Shown here in pieces: positions 1 through 6,729 of a DNA stretch of 7,833 bases. The position numbers and the translations under genes were made by a program. The stretch spans positions 1 through 7,833 of the forward strand of contig CALFPM010000168.1 in the NCBI GenBank assembly GCA_937919155.1. The letters run 5' to 3'. The notes beneath the pieces were generated by a model. That model searched no databases. It saw nothing but the letters and a program-made list of their open reading frames with translations, and had not been told where the DNA came from. This DNA comes from an uncultured Clostridia bacterium. Lineage in GTDB: Bacteria; Bacillota; Clostridia; Oscillospirales; Acutalibacteraceae. Every line of letters starts with the position of its first letter. Within the stretch, counting starts at the first letter, position 1.

Positions 1-166
1 CCTTGCCCTTGCGGCGGTTGCGGCAGGCGCAGACGGACTTATGATAGAAGTTCATAACGACCCTGCTCACGCAATGTGCGACGGACCTCAGGCACTCAGA
101 CCCGAGGAATTTGCAAAGGTTGTCAAGGAAGCAAACGCAATCAGAGAAATAATGACAAAATTTTAA
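1..166 (+). CDS. aroF: 3-deoxy-7-phosphoheptulonate (DAHP) synthase, C-terminal fragment
   Basis: Only the last 54 codons are visible; the first complete codon begins at base 2 and TAA is at 164-166. The enzyme condenses phosphoenolpyruvate with erythrose 4-phosphate and is the entry step of the shikimate pathway. The fragment carries the C-terminal barrel motif ADGLMIEVH (fragment residues 10-18) followed by CDGPQAL (26-32). In type I-beta (Thermotoga/Bacillus-like) DAHP synthases this segment supplies two metal ligands, a Glu and an Asp 11 residues later; here they are E16 and D27, with exactly that spacing. The chain ends soon after this motif, so there is no C-terminal regulatory domain. 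An N-terminal ferredoxin-like or chorismate mutase domain, if any, lies outside the window. The stop codon is 9 bases before tyrA and supports membership in the same operon. The family call is firm. The choice of aroF among the symbols used for DAHP synthases is conventional. Confidence 0.93.
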   Translation, partial: LALAAVAAGADGLMIEVHNDPAHAMCDGPQALRPEEFAKVVKEANAIREIMTKF

Positions 167-175
167 GGTGATATT

Positions 176-1006
176 ATGAAAATCGGTATAGCAGGTCTGG
201 GTCTTATCGGCGGCTCTCTTGCAAGAGCTCTTTCTGACTGCGGAAAGCATGAAATCATCGGTCTTGACCGAAACAGAAGTTCACTTCTTGCGGCAAAAAT
301 GGTTGGTGCGATATCAGCCGAAATGAACGAAACTAACATCGGTGAATGCGATATGATATTCATCGCACTTTATCCTCAGGCAACAGTTGAATTTGTTGAA
401 ACATATGCAGACAGAATCAAAAAAGGTGCAATTATTGCAGACTGCGGCGGTGTTAAAAAGTCAATTTGCGCTCCGTGTGAAAAACTTGCAGAAGAAAACG
501 GATTCACCTTCATCGGTGCGCATCCTATGGCAGGTACTCAATTTTCAGGATTCAACGCTTCGAGAGGAAATCTCTTCAAAAATGCAACAATGATTGTCAC
601 TCCGAAGGAAAATACAGATATCAGAATCCTCGAAAAGTTCAAAAATGTGCTCGATGATGCAGGTTTTGGTGCAATTAACTTTACAACTCCGTCAGAACAT
701 GATAAAGTAATAGCGTTCACTTCTCAATTACCGCATATAATTTCAAACGCTTACGTCAAGAGCCGCACGGCGGTCAGGCAAAAAGGATTTTCCGCAGGCA
801 GTTACAGGGATATGACACGAGTTTCAAAACTGAACGAATCAATGTGGACAGAACTTTTCTTTGAAAACAAAGATAATCTCTGCGCGGAAATCGATTTTCT
901 TGCGGAAAGGCTCAGCGAATACAGTGCTGCCCTCAAAGCAAACGATAAGGAAGGTCTTATCGCACTGCTCAAAGAGGGCACTGACAGCAAAAAACAGGCA
1001 AAGTAG
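176..1006 (+). CDS. tyrA: Prephenate dehydrogenase (no ACT domain)
   Basis: This 276-residue cytosolic enzyme oxidatively decarboxylates prephenate to 4-hydroxyphenylpyruvate, the committed step to tyrosine. The N-terminal Rossmann fold shows GLGLIGGS (residues 7-14). An Asp (D31) sits at the end of beta-strand 2, which favours NAD+ over NADP+. The family signature HPMAG (116-120) and SQLPH (183-187) are present; H116 and H187 match conserved active-site histidines. SYRDMTRV (209-216) supplies the arginine expected to hold the prephenate ring carboxylate. The protein ends right after the helical dimerisation domain. Bacillus-type TyrA (about 370 residues) carries a C-terminal ACT domain that is absent here, so Tyr feedback through ACT is not expected. 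The ATG at 176 follows AAGGTG (165-170) by 5 bases, a ribosome site that overlaps the aroF stop codon. By eye the gene is more AT-rich than aroA and aroC. Assignment is strong. Confidence 0.95.
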   Translation: MKIGIAGLGLIGGSLARALSDCGKHEIIGLDRNRSSLLAAKMVGAISAEMNETNIGECDMIFIALYPQATVEFVETYADRIKKGAIIADCGGVKKSICAPCEKLAEENGFTFIGAHPMAGTQFSGFNASRGNLFKNATMIVTPKENTDIRILEKFKNVLDDAGFGAINFTTPSEHDKVIAFTSQLPHIISNAYVKSRTAVRQKGFSAGSYRDMTRVSKLNESMWTELFFENKDNLCAEIDFLAERLSEYSAALKANDKEGLIALLKEGTDSKKQAK

Positions 1007-1007
1007 G
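1004..1007 (+). promoter_or_regulatory. Ribosome binding site of aroB, inside the tyrA stop codon
   Basis: TAGG at 1004-1007 contains the tyrA stop and is the only purine-rich element before aroB. It is 8 bases from the ATG at 1016 but only 2 bases from an in-frame GTG at 1010. The spacing favours ATG 1016 as the start. The match is weak, so aroB may depend partly on ribosomes arriving from tyrA. Confidence 0.55.
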
Positions 1008-1015
1008 TTGTGTTT

Positions 1016-2065
1016 ATGGAAATAATCAAGGTTAATGCATCAAAAGAATATGAGGTTGTCATCGGCGGCGGAATCCTGCCCATCCTTGGCGAAATATGCC
1101 TTTCTCTTTTCGGAAAAAGCAGGGCGGTTGTTGTAACAGACAGCAATGTTGCTCCCCTTTGGCTTGGCAAGGTGAAATCAAGCCTTGAAAGCGCGGGCAT
1201 AGATACCTTTGAATTTATTTTCCCTGCAGGCGAGGAATCAAAAAGCAAGGAAACTCTCTTTGATTTTCTTGAGTTTGCCGCCGAAAACCGAATTACACGC
1301 AGTGACTTTGCCGTTGCTCTCGGCGGCGGTGTCACAGGCGACCTGACAGGTCTTGCCGCTTCTCTTTATCTGCGCGGCATCCCCTTTGTGCAGGTGCCCA
1401 CAACCCTGCTAGCGGCGGTGGATTCATCCGTTGGCGGCAAAACCGCAGTTAACCTTACCGCAGGCAAAAACCTTGCAGGTGCATTTTATCAGCCTTCACT
1501 TGTGCTTTGCGACACAGACACCCTCTTCACCCTGCCCGACTCCGAATTCGCAAACGGAATGGCGGAAGTCATAAAATACGGCGTTATCTTTGACAAAGAA
1601 TTATTTGACAAGGTGCAGGGCGGAGATGTAAAATCGGATATAGAAAAAATAATTGCACGCTGCATTGAGCTCAAGCGTGATGTTGTTGCCAATGATGAAT
1701 TTGACAACGGCGAAAGGCAGCTGCTCAACTTCGGACACACAATGGCTCATTCCGTTGAGAAATGCAGCAATTTTGAAATTGCCCACGGCTCTGCCGTTGC
1801 AATCGGTATGGTAATTGCCGCAAGAGCAAGCGCAAAGCTTGGCTGGAGTGCGGAAGATTGCACCAAAGCAATAATCGAAGCAAATAAAAATAACAATCTG
1901 CCCGTTGAGTGTGATTTTTCCGCAACCGACCTTGCAAATGCCGCACTCTCCGATAAAAAACGCACGGGCGGCACAATCAACTTTGTAGTGCCCGAGGTTA
2001 TGGGCAGATGCGTGTTGAAAAAAATTCCCGTTGAAACACTTTATGAAATTGCGGAGTGTAAATAA
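1016..2065 (+). CDS. aroB: 3-dehydroquinate synthase
   Basis: The product (349 residues from the ATG) converts DAHP to 3-dehydroquinate, the second shikimate step, using NAD+ and a divalent metal. The NAD-binding glycine motif GGGVTGD is at residues 103-109, followed by the family blocks VPTTLLAAVDSSVGGKT (127-143) and KNLAGAFYQP (151-160). The three metal ligands are in place: E184 in MAEVIKYG, H241 in LNFGHTMAH and H257 in AHGSA. SDKKRTGG (312-319) matches the conserved C-terminal lysine segment. Length is typical for a stand-alone AroB. An in-frame GTG at 1010 would add only two residues and lies too close to the ribosome site, so ATG 1016 is preferred. The stop TAA (2063-2065) shares its last A with the aroA start (TAATG), indicating translational coupling. 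No key residue is missing. Confidence 0.96.
   Translation: MEIIKVNASKEYEVVIGGGILPILGEICLSLFGKSRAVVVTDSNVAPLWLGKVKSSLESAGIDTFEFIFPAGEESKSKETLFDFLEFAAENRITRSDFAVALGGGVTGDLTGLAASLYLRGIPFVQVPTTLLAAVDSSVGGKTAVNLTAGKNLAGAFYQPSLVLCDTDTLFTLPDSEFANGMAEVIKYGVIFDKELFDKVQGGDVKSDIEKIIARCIELKRDVVANDEFDNGERQLLNFGHTMAHSVEKCSNFEIAHGSAVAIGMVIAARASAKLGWSAEDCTKAIIEANKNNNLPVECDFSATDLANAALSDKKRTGGTINFVVPEVMGRCVLKKIPVETLYEIAECK
2053..2056 (+). promoter_or_regulatory. Ribosome binding site of aroA, inside the aroB coding end
   Basis: GGAG at 2053-2056 lies 8 bases before the aroA ATG at 2065, within the last codons of aroB. Together with the TAATG stop-start overlap it fixes the aroA start and suggests coupled translation of the two genes. 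Confidence 0.7.
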
Positions 2066-3294
2066 TGGATATTCAAATCACCCCTGCCGTCATAAACGGC
2101 AGTATTGAGGGCATCGCCTCAAAATCCTTTGCGCACAGAGCGCTCATTTGCGCCGCTCTTGCAAAGGGTAAAAGTGAAATCAGAATAAACACCACCTCTG
2201 CGGATATTGAGGCAACAGTCGCTTGCCTTGAAAATATGGGTGCGGTCATTGAGAAAAACGGAAATATTTATTCCGTCACTCCCATTGAAACTGTCCCTGA
2301 AAATGCCGTTATCAACTGCGGCGAAAGCGGCTCAACAATCCGTTTTCTTCTGCCCGTGATATGTGCATTGGGCATCAACGCCGAAATTCACGGCTCGGGC
2401 AGGCTGCCCGAAAGACCCCTTTCCCCTCTCAAAGAGGAATTAATCCGCTCGGGTGCAAACATCTCGGATGAATTTCCGCTCCGTGTTTCAGGCAGAATCG
2501 GCGCAGGCGAATTTACTCTCAGGGGTGATGTAAGCTCCCAATTCATAACGGGTCTGCTTATGGCGCTTGCATATCTCGGCGGCGGCAAAATCAATCTGCT
2601 GCCTCCCGTGCAGTCAAGACCATATATTGACATAACCCTTGAAGTGTTGCGCAGATTCGGCGCAGATATAACCGAAGAAAACGATACATTTTATATAAAA
2701 TCATCCCCCCTGACGGGATGTGCATTTTCCGTTGAGGCAGACTGGTCAAACGCAGCTTTTCCTCTGTGCATGGGTGCAGAGGTTACGGGTCTCAACCCTT
2801 TGTCAACTCAGGGTGACAAGGCAATAATTGATGTGCTCAGAAATATGGGTGCGGAAATCACCGAAAATAACGGCAGCTTCCGTGCGGATGTTTCCGCTCT
2901 TCACGGCTGCAGAATAAATGCGGCGGATATTCCCGATGCGGTGCCTGTTATTGCCGCAATTGCCGCCACCTCAAAGGGCGAAACCGTTATTTACAACGCA
3001 GAAAGACTGCGCATAAAAGAAAGCGACAGAATAATGACCACCGCCCAAATGATTCGCGCCCTCGGCGGTGATATTACGGAAACCGAGGACGGTCTCATAA
3101 TAAACGGCAAGGAATGCCTTGACGGCGGCGAAACCCTGTCATTCAACGACCACAGAATTGCAATGGCGGCTGCGGTTGCGGCGTGCAAATGCAAAAGGGA
3201 TGTAATTATCCGCAATGCCGAAGCCGTTGCAAAATCCTATCCCGCATTTTTTGAAGACTATAACAAGCTTGGAGGTAACGCCCGTGTCCTGTAA
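2065..3294 (+). CDS. aroA: EPSP synthase (3-phosphoshikimate 1-carboxyvinyltransferase)
   Basis: This 409-residue enzyme joins phosphoenolpyruvate to shikimate 3-phosphate, the sixth shikimate step and the target of glyphosate. Conserved elements occur in order: ASKSFAHRAL (residues 18-27; K20, S21 and R25 match E. coli K22, S23 and R27), the PEP-loop CGESGSTIRF (85-94), RLPERPLSPL (113-122), the shikimate-phosphate loop DVSSQF (155-160), SRPYID (184-189), catalytic D291 in IPDAV, RIKESDR (316-322; K318, E319 and R322), NDHRIAM (361-367) and the late lysine K390 in AKSYP. All catalytic residues I can map are present, so the enzyme should be active. The PEP-loop differs from E. coli NAGTAMRP: the Gly is kept, but Thr and Pro positions are Ser and Phe. 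The gene starts on the last base of aroB and runs 11 bases into aroC. Length is slightly below the E. coli enzyme (427). Confidence 0.96.
   Translation: MDIQITPAVINGSIEGIASKSFAHRALICAALAKGKSEIRINTTSADIEATVACLENMGAVIEKNGNIYSVTPIETVPENAVINCGESGSTIRFLLPVICALGINAEIHGSGRLPERPLSPLKEELIRSGANISDEFPLRVSGRIGAGEFTLRGDVSSQFITGLLMALAYLGGGKINLLPPVQSRPYIDITLEVLRRFGADITEENDTFYIKSSPLTGCAFSVEADWSNAAFPLCMGAEVTGLNPLSTQGDKAIIDVLRNMGAEITENNGSFRADVSALHGCRINAADIPDAVPVIAAIAATSKGETVIYNAERLRIKESDRIMTTAQMIRALGGDITETEDGLIINGKECLDGGETLSFNDHRIAMAAAVAACKCKRDVIIRNAEAVAKSYPAFFEDYNKLGGNARVL
3271..3276 (+). promoter_or_regulatory. Ribosome binding site that sets the aroC start
   Basis: A near-perfect GGAGGT at 3271-3276 lies inside the aroA 3' end, 7 bases before the GTG at 3284. 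It identifies that GTG as the aroC start, rather than the upstream in-frame ATG at 3215, which would add 23 residues overlapping aroA. Confidence 0.88.
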
Positions 3295-4360
3295 TTTCGG
3301 AAATAACGTAAAAATAACAATATTCGGTCAGTCACATTCCGAGGCAATCGGCGTTGTGATTGACGGTCTGCCTGCAGGCTTTGAGATTGATATAGATAAG
3401 GTTGCCGCATTTATGGCGAGACGCGCCCCGGGCAACAATGAATTCTCAACTCCGCGCAAGGAAGCAGATGAAGTTAAAATTATTTCTGGGGTTGTGGGTA
3501 ATGTGACCTGCGGCGCACCCCTTTGCGCAATAATCGAAAACACCGACACACGCTCGGGCGACTATTCAAAGCTCCGCACTTTGCCCCGACCCTCTCACAG
3601 CGACTTTGCCGCAATGATGAAGCACGGCGGATTCAACGATATCCGCGGCGGCGGCAACTTCAGCGGCAGAATGACCGCTCCCCTTTGCTTTGCAGGGGCG
3701 GTTTGTATGCAGATGCTTGAAGAAAAGGGCATACGCATCGGCGCACACATCACTTCAATCGGCAAGGTGCAGGGCAGACGCTTTGACCCCGTAAATATAA
3801 CACCTGCAGATTTTAAAAATATTGCCGCAAAAGCATTTCCCGTTGCAGACAACAATCAGGGCGAGCTGATGCAAAAAGAAATTCTCGATGCAAAAGCTGA
3901 GGGCGATTCCGTTGGCGGCACAATCGAATGCGCGGTTATCGGCTTGCCTGCAGGATTGGGCGACCCGATTTTTGACGGCGTTGAAAACAGAATTTCCGCC
4001 GCAGTTTTCGGTATTCCCGCAATCAAGGGCATCGAATTCGGCTCAGGCTTTGAGGGCAGCACCCTCAGAGGAAGCGAAAACAATGACCCGTTCACCGTAA
4101 ATGACGGCAAAATTACCACCGTCACCAACAATCACGGCGGTATCCTCGGCGGAATCACTTCTGGTATGCCCGTCATTTTCCGCTGCGCGGTAAAACCAAC
4201 TCCCTCAATCGGTAAGGAGCAGCAGACGGTCAACACCGAAACGGGAGCAGAAGAAACCCTTGTTACAGGCGGCAGACACGACCCCTGTATCGTGCCCCGT
4301 GCCGTTCCCTGCATTGAAGCGGCTGCAGCACTCGTGATTGCAGATTATCTTTTGAAATAA
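3284..4360 (+). CDS. aroC: Chorismate synthase
   Basis: From the GTG start the product has 358 residues, the usual length. It eliminates phosphate from EPSP to give chorismate and needs reduced FMN. The N-terminal signature reads FGQSHSEAIG (14-23) where most relatives have FGESHG; the key serine and catalytic H18 remain. The second catalytic histidine is H105 in RPSHSDF, followed by the RGGGNFSGRMTAP block (121-133), whose arginines bind substrate and cofactor. NNHGGILGGITSG (282-294) and RHDPCIVPRAVP (331-342; D333 conserved) are the other family signatures. The start is chosen because GGAGGT lies 7 bases upstream and because family N-termini begin about 10 residues before the first strand. 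The gene overlaps aroA by 11 bases and is separated from pheA by 9. A separate flavin reductase is not encoded here, so it presumably relies on a general cellular source of reduced FMN. Confidence 0.96.
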   Translation: MSCNFGNNVKITIFGQSHSEAIGVVIDGLPAGFEIDIDKVAAFMARRAPGNNEFSTPRKEADEVKIISGVVGNVTCGAPLCAIIENTDTRSGDYSKLRTLPRPSHSDFAAMMKHGGFNDIRGGGNFSGRMTAPLCFAGAVCMQMLEEKGIRIGAHITSIGKVQGRRFDPVNITPADFKNIAAKAFPVADNNQGELMQKEILDAKAEGDSVGGTIECAVIGLPAGLGDPIFDGVENRISAAVFGIPAIKGIEFGSGFEGSTLRGSENNDPFTVNDGKITTVTNNHGGILGGITSGMPVIFRCAVKPTPSIGKEQQTVNTETGAEETLVTGGRHDPCIVPRAVPCIEAAAALVIADYLLK

Positions 4361-4369
4361 GGTGTAAAT

Positions 4370-5506
4370 ATGGATCTTAATGAATTAAGAAATAAAATTG
4401 ACGGAATTGACAAAGAGCTTGTCAGACTTTTCGCGGAAAGAATGGAAACTGCCGCTGCCGTTGGTAAATATAAGCAGGAAAACGGTGTGCCCGTTTTCAA
4501 CCGCGAAAGAGAAAGAGAAATTCTCAACAATATGACGGACAGCGTTCCCGAGGAGCTTCAAAGCTACACAAAAACTCTTTATCAGACACTTTTTGAAATG
4601 AGCCGTTCATATCAGAAAAGAATTATTTATCCTCAGTCACCGTTTTCAAAAATGATTGAGGAAGCAACCTCGGTCAAGCCTGTGTCCATGCCCGAGAGAG
4701 CAACCGTTGCCTGTCAGGGCGTTGAGGGCGCATACTCTCAATTTGCCTGTGACAAGATGTTTGCATATCCCTCAATTATGTATTTTTCAGGTTTTGAAGA
4801 TGTTTTTAAAGCCGTTGACAGCGGTCTCTGCCGCTACGGCATCCTGCCTGTTGAAAACAGCACCGCAGGCTCGGTTAACAAGGTCTATGACCTGATGAAC
4901 AAATACAAATTCTACATCGTCCACAGCCTTAAACTTTTTGTGGGACACACACTCCTTGCTCCCCGAGGCGTTGAAATCGGAGATATCAAAGAGGTTTTCT
5001 CCCACGAGCAGGCACTCAATCAGTGCAGCGAATACCTTGCAAAACTCGGAGTTAAGGTTATGGTTTGCGAAAACACCGCAGCAGCTGCAAAAATGGTTGC
5101 ATCAAGCGGCAGAAAAGACTGCGCCGCCATCGGTTCCAAGGATTGCGCCGAGCTTTACGGTCTTTTCGTTCTGAAAACAGGAATACAGAACACGGACAAC
5201 AATTACACCCGTTTCATCTGCATTTCCAAGAAGCTTGAGATTTATGCAGGCGCAAACAAAACCAGCATAATGATGACCATACCCCACAAACCGGGCTCTC
5301 TTTACAACATCATTTCAAGCTTTGCGGCCCTCGGTCTTAACATGACAAAACTTGAAAGCCGACCCATTCCGGGCACAAATTTTGAATTTATGTTTTACTT
5401 TGACATTGATGCATCGGTTTATTCCGAAAATCTTCGCGTGCTTCTTAACGAGCTTGAACACGATGCAGAGCAGTTCAGCTACCTGGGAAGCTATACGGAG
5501 GGCTGA
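4370..5506 (+). CDS. pheA: Bifunctional chorismate mutase-prephenate dehydratase (P-protein) with ACT domain
   Basis: This 378-residue protein makes prephenate from chorismate and converts it to phenylpyruvate, the branch to phenylalanine. Residues 1-85 are an all-helical AroQ-type chorismate mutase; R7, R24, K35, R47 and E48 line up with E. coli R11, R28, K39, R51 and E52, while E. coli D48 appears as N44. After a linker (about 86-109), the dehydratase domain shows QGVEGAYS (116-123), PVENSTAGSV (160-169), SHEQALNQC (211-219) and the catalytic TRF (280-282). The C-terminal ACT domain (about 298-378) contains PGSLYN (308-313) and ESRP (329-332), the two segments that bind Phe in this family, so feedback inhibition by Phe is likely. 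ATG 4370 follows AAGGTG (4359-4364), which overlaps the aroC stop. The mutase domain also feeds TyrA, because no other mutase is visible in the operon. Confidence 0.95.
   Translation: MDLNELRNKIDGIDKELVRLFAERMETAAAVGKYKQENGVPVFNREREREILNNMTDSVPEELQSYTKTLYQTLFEMSRSYQKRIIYPQSPFSKMIEEATSVKPVSMPERATVACQGVEGAYSQFACDKMFAYPSIMYFSGFEDVFKAVDSGLCRYGILPVENSTAGSVNKVYDLMNKYKFYIVHSLKLFVGHTLLAPRGVEIGDIKEVFSHEQALNQCSEYLAKLGVKVMVCENTAAAAKMVASSGRKDCAAIGSKDCAELYGLFVLKTGIQNTDNNYTRFICISKKLEIYAGANKTSIMMTIPHKPGSLYNIISSFAALGLNMTKLESRPIPGTNFEFMFYFDIDASVYSENLRVLLNELEHDAEQFSYLGSYTEG
5497..5502 (+). promoter_or_regulatory. Ribosome binding site of the aroE-aroK fusion gene
   Basis: GGAGGG at 5497-5502, in the last pheA codons, is 6 bases before the ATG at 5509. 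It supports that start, which begins the protein directly at the shikimate-binding motif. Confidence 0.75.
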
Positions 5507-5508
5507 AT

Positions 5509-6729
5509 ATGTACGGACTTTTAGGCAGAAAGCTGGGTCACTCCCTTTCGCCGCAAATCCACGCACTTCTGCGTGACTATGAATACAGGCTGTATCCCAC
5601 CGAACCCGAAAATCTTGATGAATTCTTTTCGGACAAGTCCCTCAAAGGCTTCAACATAACCATTCCTTATAAAATCGAGGCATACAACCGATGCTCCGAG
5701 CTTTCCGAAACGGCAAAAAAAATCGGCAGTGTAAACACAATAATCCGCCGTGCAGACGGCACTCTTTACGGCGACAACACGGATTATTTCGGCTTTGAGT
5801 GCATGGCAAAAAAATGCGGCTGTGATTTCAGCGGCAAAAAGGTGCTTATTCTCGGCTCAGGCGGTGCAAGTCTTACTGTTTATCACGTTGCCCGTGACGG
5901 CGGCGCAAGGGAAATTGTGACTGTTTCACGCTCGGGTGAGAATAATTATTCCAACATAAATCTTCATTATGATGCGGATATAATTGTCAACACTACTCCC
6001 GTGGGAATGTTCCCCAACAACGGCGAAAGACTCATTGACCTTTCACAATTCACAAAATGCAAAAAGGCGCTTGACCTTATTTATAACCCTGCACGCACGG
6101 TTTTTCTGCTTGATGCCCAAAGGCTCGGCATTGACTGCATCAACGGTCTTTATATGCTTGTTGCTCAGGCACTGCGTGCGGCGGAAATCTTCACAGGCGA
6201 AAATATTCCCCTTCCGCGAATTGACGAAATCTATTCCGAAATAATTTCAAATCAGAAAAATATCACCCTTGTGGGTATGCCCGGCTGCGGCAAATCAACC
6301 TGTGCCGCACTTCTTTCGCAATTAACGGGCAGAGAGTGCATTGACACAGACGCCCTTGTTGAAGAATCGGGCGAAAAAATTCCCCGTATTTTTGAAAAAT
6401 ACGGAGAGAATGAATTCCGCAAAAGAGAAACTGCGGCTGTGCACTCCGCAGGCAAACTTTCAGGCAAAATCATTGCCACGGGCGGCGGCGCGATTCTGAA
6501 AGAAGAAAACCGCATTGCGCTTCGGGAAAATTCCGTTGTTATTTTTCTTAAGGCTCCCGTTGATTCCCTTGCAACCGCAGGCAGACCTCTTTCTGCAAAC
6601 GCAGATGCTCTGCATAAAATGTTTGAACAAAGACTGCCTCTCTATGAGGCAACGGCGGATTTCACCGTTGAGGTTGACCCCGACCCCGAAATAACCGTAA
6701 GGAGGATTCTGAAATGCATATCCTTGTAA
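5509..6729 (+). CDS. aroE-aroK: Fused shikimate dehydrogenase-shikimate kinase
   Basis: A single 406-residue frame joins two consecutive pathway enzymes: reduction of 3-dehydroshikimate to shikimate, then its ATP-dependent 3-phosphorylation. Residues 1 to about 245 are AroE: GRKLGHSLSP (6-15; S12 and S14 bind shikimate), FNITIPYK (48-55; catalytic K55), SVNT (74-77), DNTD (89-92; D92), the dinucleotide loop LGSGGAS (115-121), SRS (140-142) as a probable NADP phosphate site, NTTPVGM (161-167) and Q220. Residues about 250-406 are a P-loop kinase: GMPGCGKST (256-264), DTD (279-281), NEFRKRE (301-307), TGGGA (324-328), lid arginine R359 in GRP, and R375 in QRLPLY. The dehydrogenase half is short compared with E. 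coli AroE (272). The linker near 243-251 is only a few residues. No stop or frameshift separates the halves. It starts 2 bases after pheA and overlaps aroQ by 16. Confidence 0.94.
   Translation: MYGLLGRKLGHSLSPQIHALLRDYEYRLYPTEPENLDEFFSDKSLKGFNITIPYKIEAYNRCSELSETAKKIGSVNTIIRRADGTLYGDNTDYFGFECMAKKCGCDFSGKKVLILGSGGASLTVYHVARDGGAREIVTVSRSGENNYSNINLHYDADIIVNTTPVGMFPNNGERLIDLSQFTKCKKALDLIYNPARTVFLLDAQRLGIDCINGLYMLVAQALRAAEIFTGENIPLPRIDEIYSEIISNQKNITLVGMPGCGKSTCAALLSQLTGRECIDTDALVEESGEKIPRIFEKYGENEFRKRETAAVHSAGKLSGKIIATGGGAILKEENRIALRENSVVIFLKAPVDSLATAGRPLSANADALHKMFEQRLPLYEATADFTVEVDPDPEITVRRILKCISL
6699..6705 (+). promoter_or_regulatory. Ribosome binding site of aroQ, inside the aroE-aroK fusion gene
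   Basis: A full AAGGAGG at 6699-6705 sits 8 bases before the aroQ ATG (6714), wholly within the coding end of the preceding gene. It is the strongest ribosome site in the window and confirms the 16-base gene overlap. Confidence 0.88.

Noticed and set aside
1010..1018. GTG at 1010 as the aroB start
   Set aside because: It is only 2 bases from the TAGG element, whereas ATG 1016 is at a normal 8-base spacing.
802..1335. A 177-codon open frame on the minus strand across the tyrA/aroB junction
   Set aside because: It lies fully antisense to two genes with clear family motifs, has low-complexity Ser/Leu-rich translation, no recognisable domain and no convincing ribosome site.
3523..3720. A plus-strand 65-codon frame nested in aroC, rich in Arg and Gln
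   Set aside because: It is out of frame with the intact aroC product, and its composition is that of an out-of-frame reading of GC-rich codons.
3856..4131. Minus-strand open frames inside aroC and other aro genes
   Set aside because: They mirror the codon bias of the real sense genes and their translations show no domain. They are shadows.
5509..6729. Two separate genes aroE and aroK rather than a fusion
   Set aside because: The frame is continuous through 6240-6260, there is no stop between the halves, and no ribosome site with a start codon appears before the kinase P-loop.
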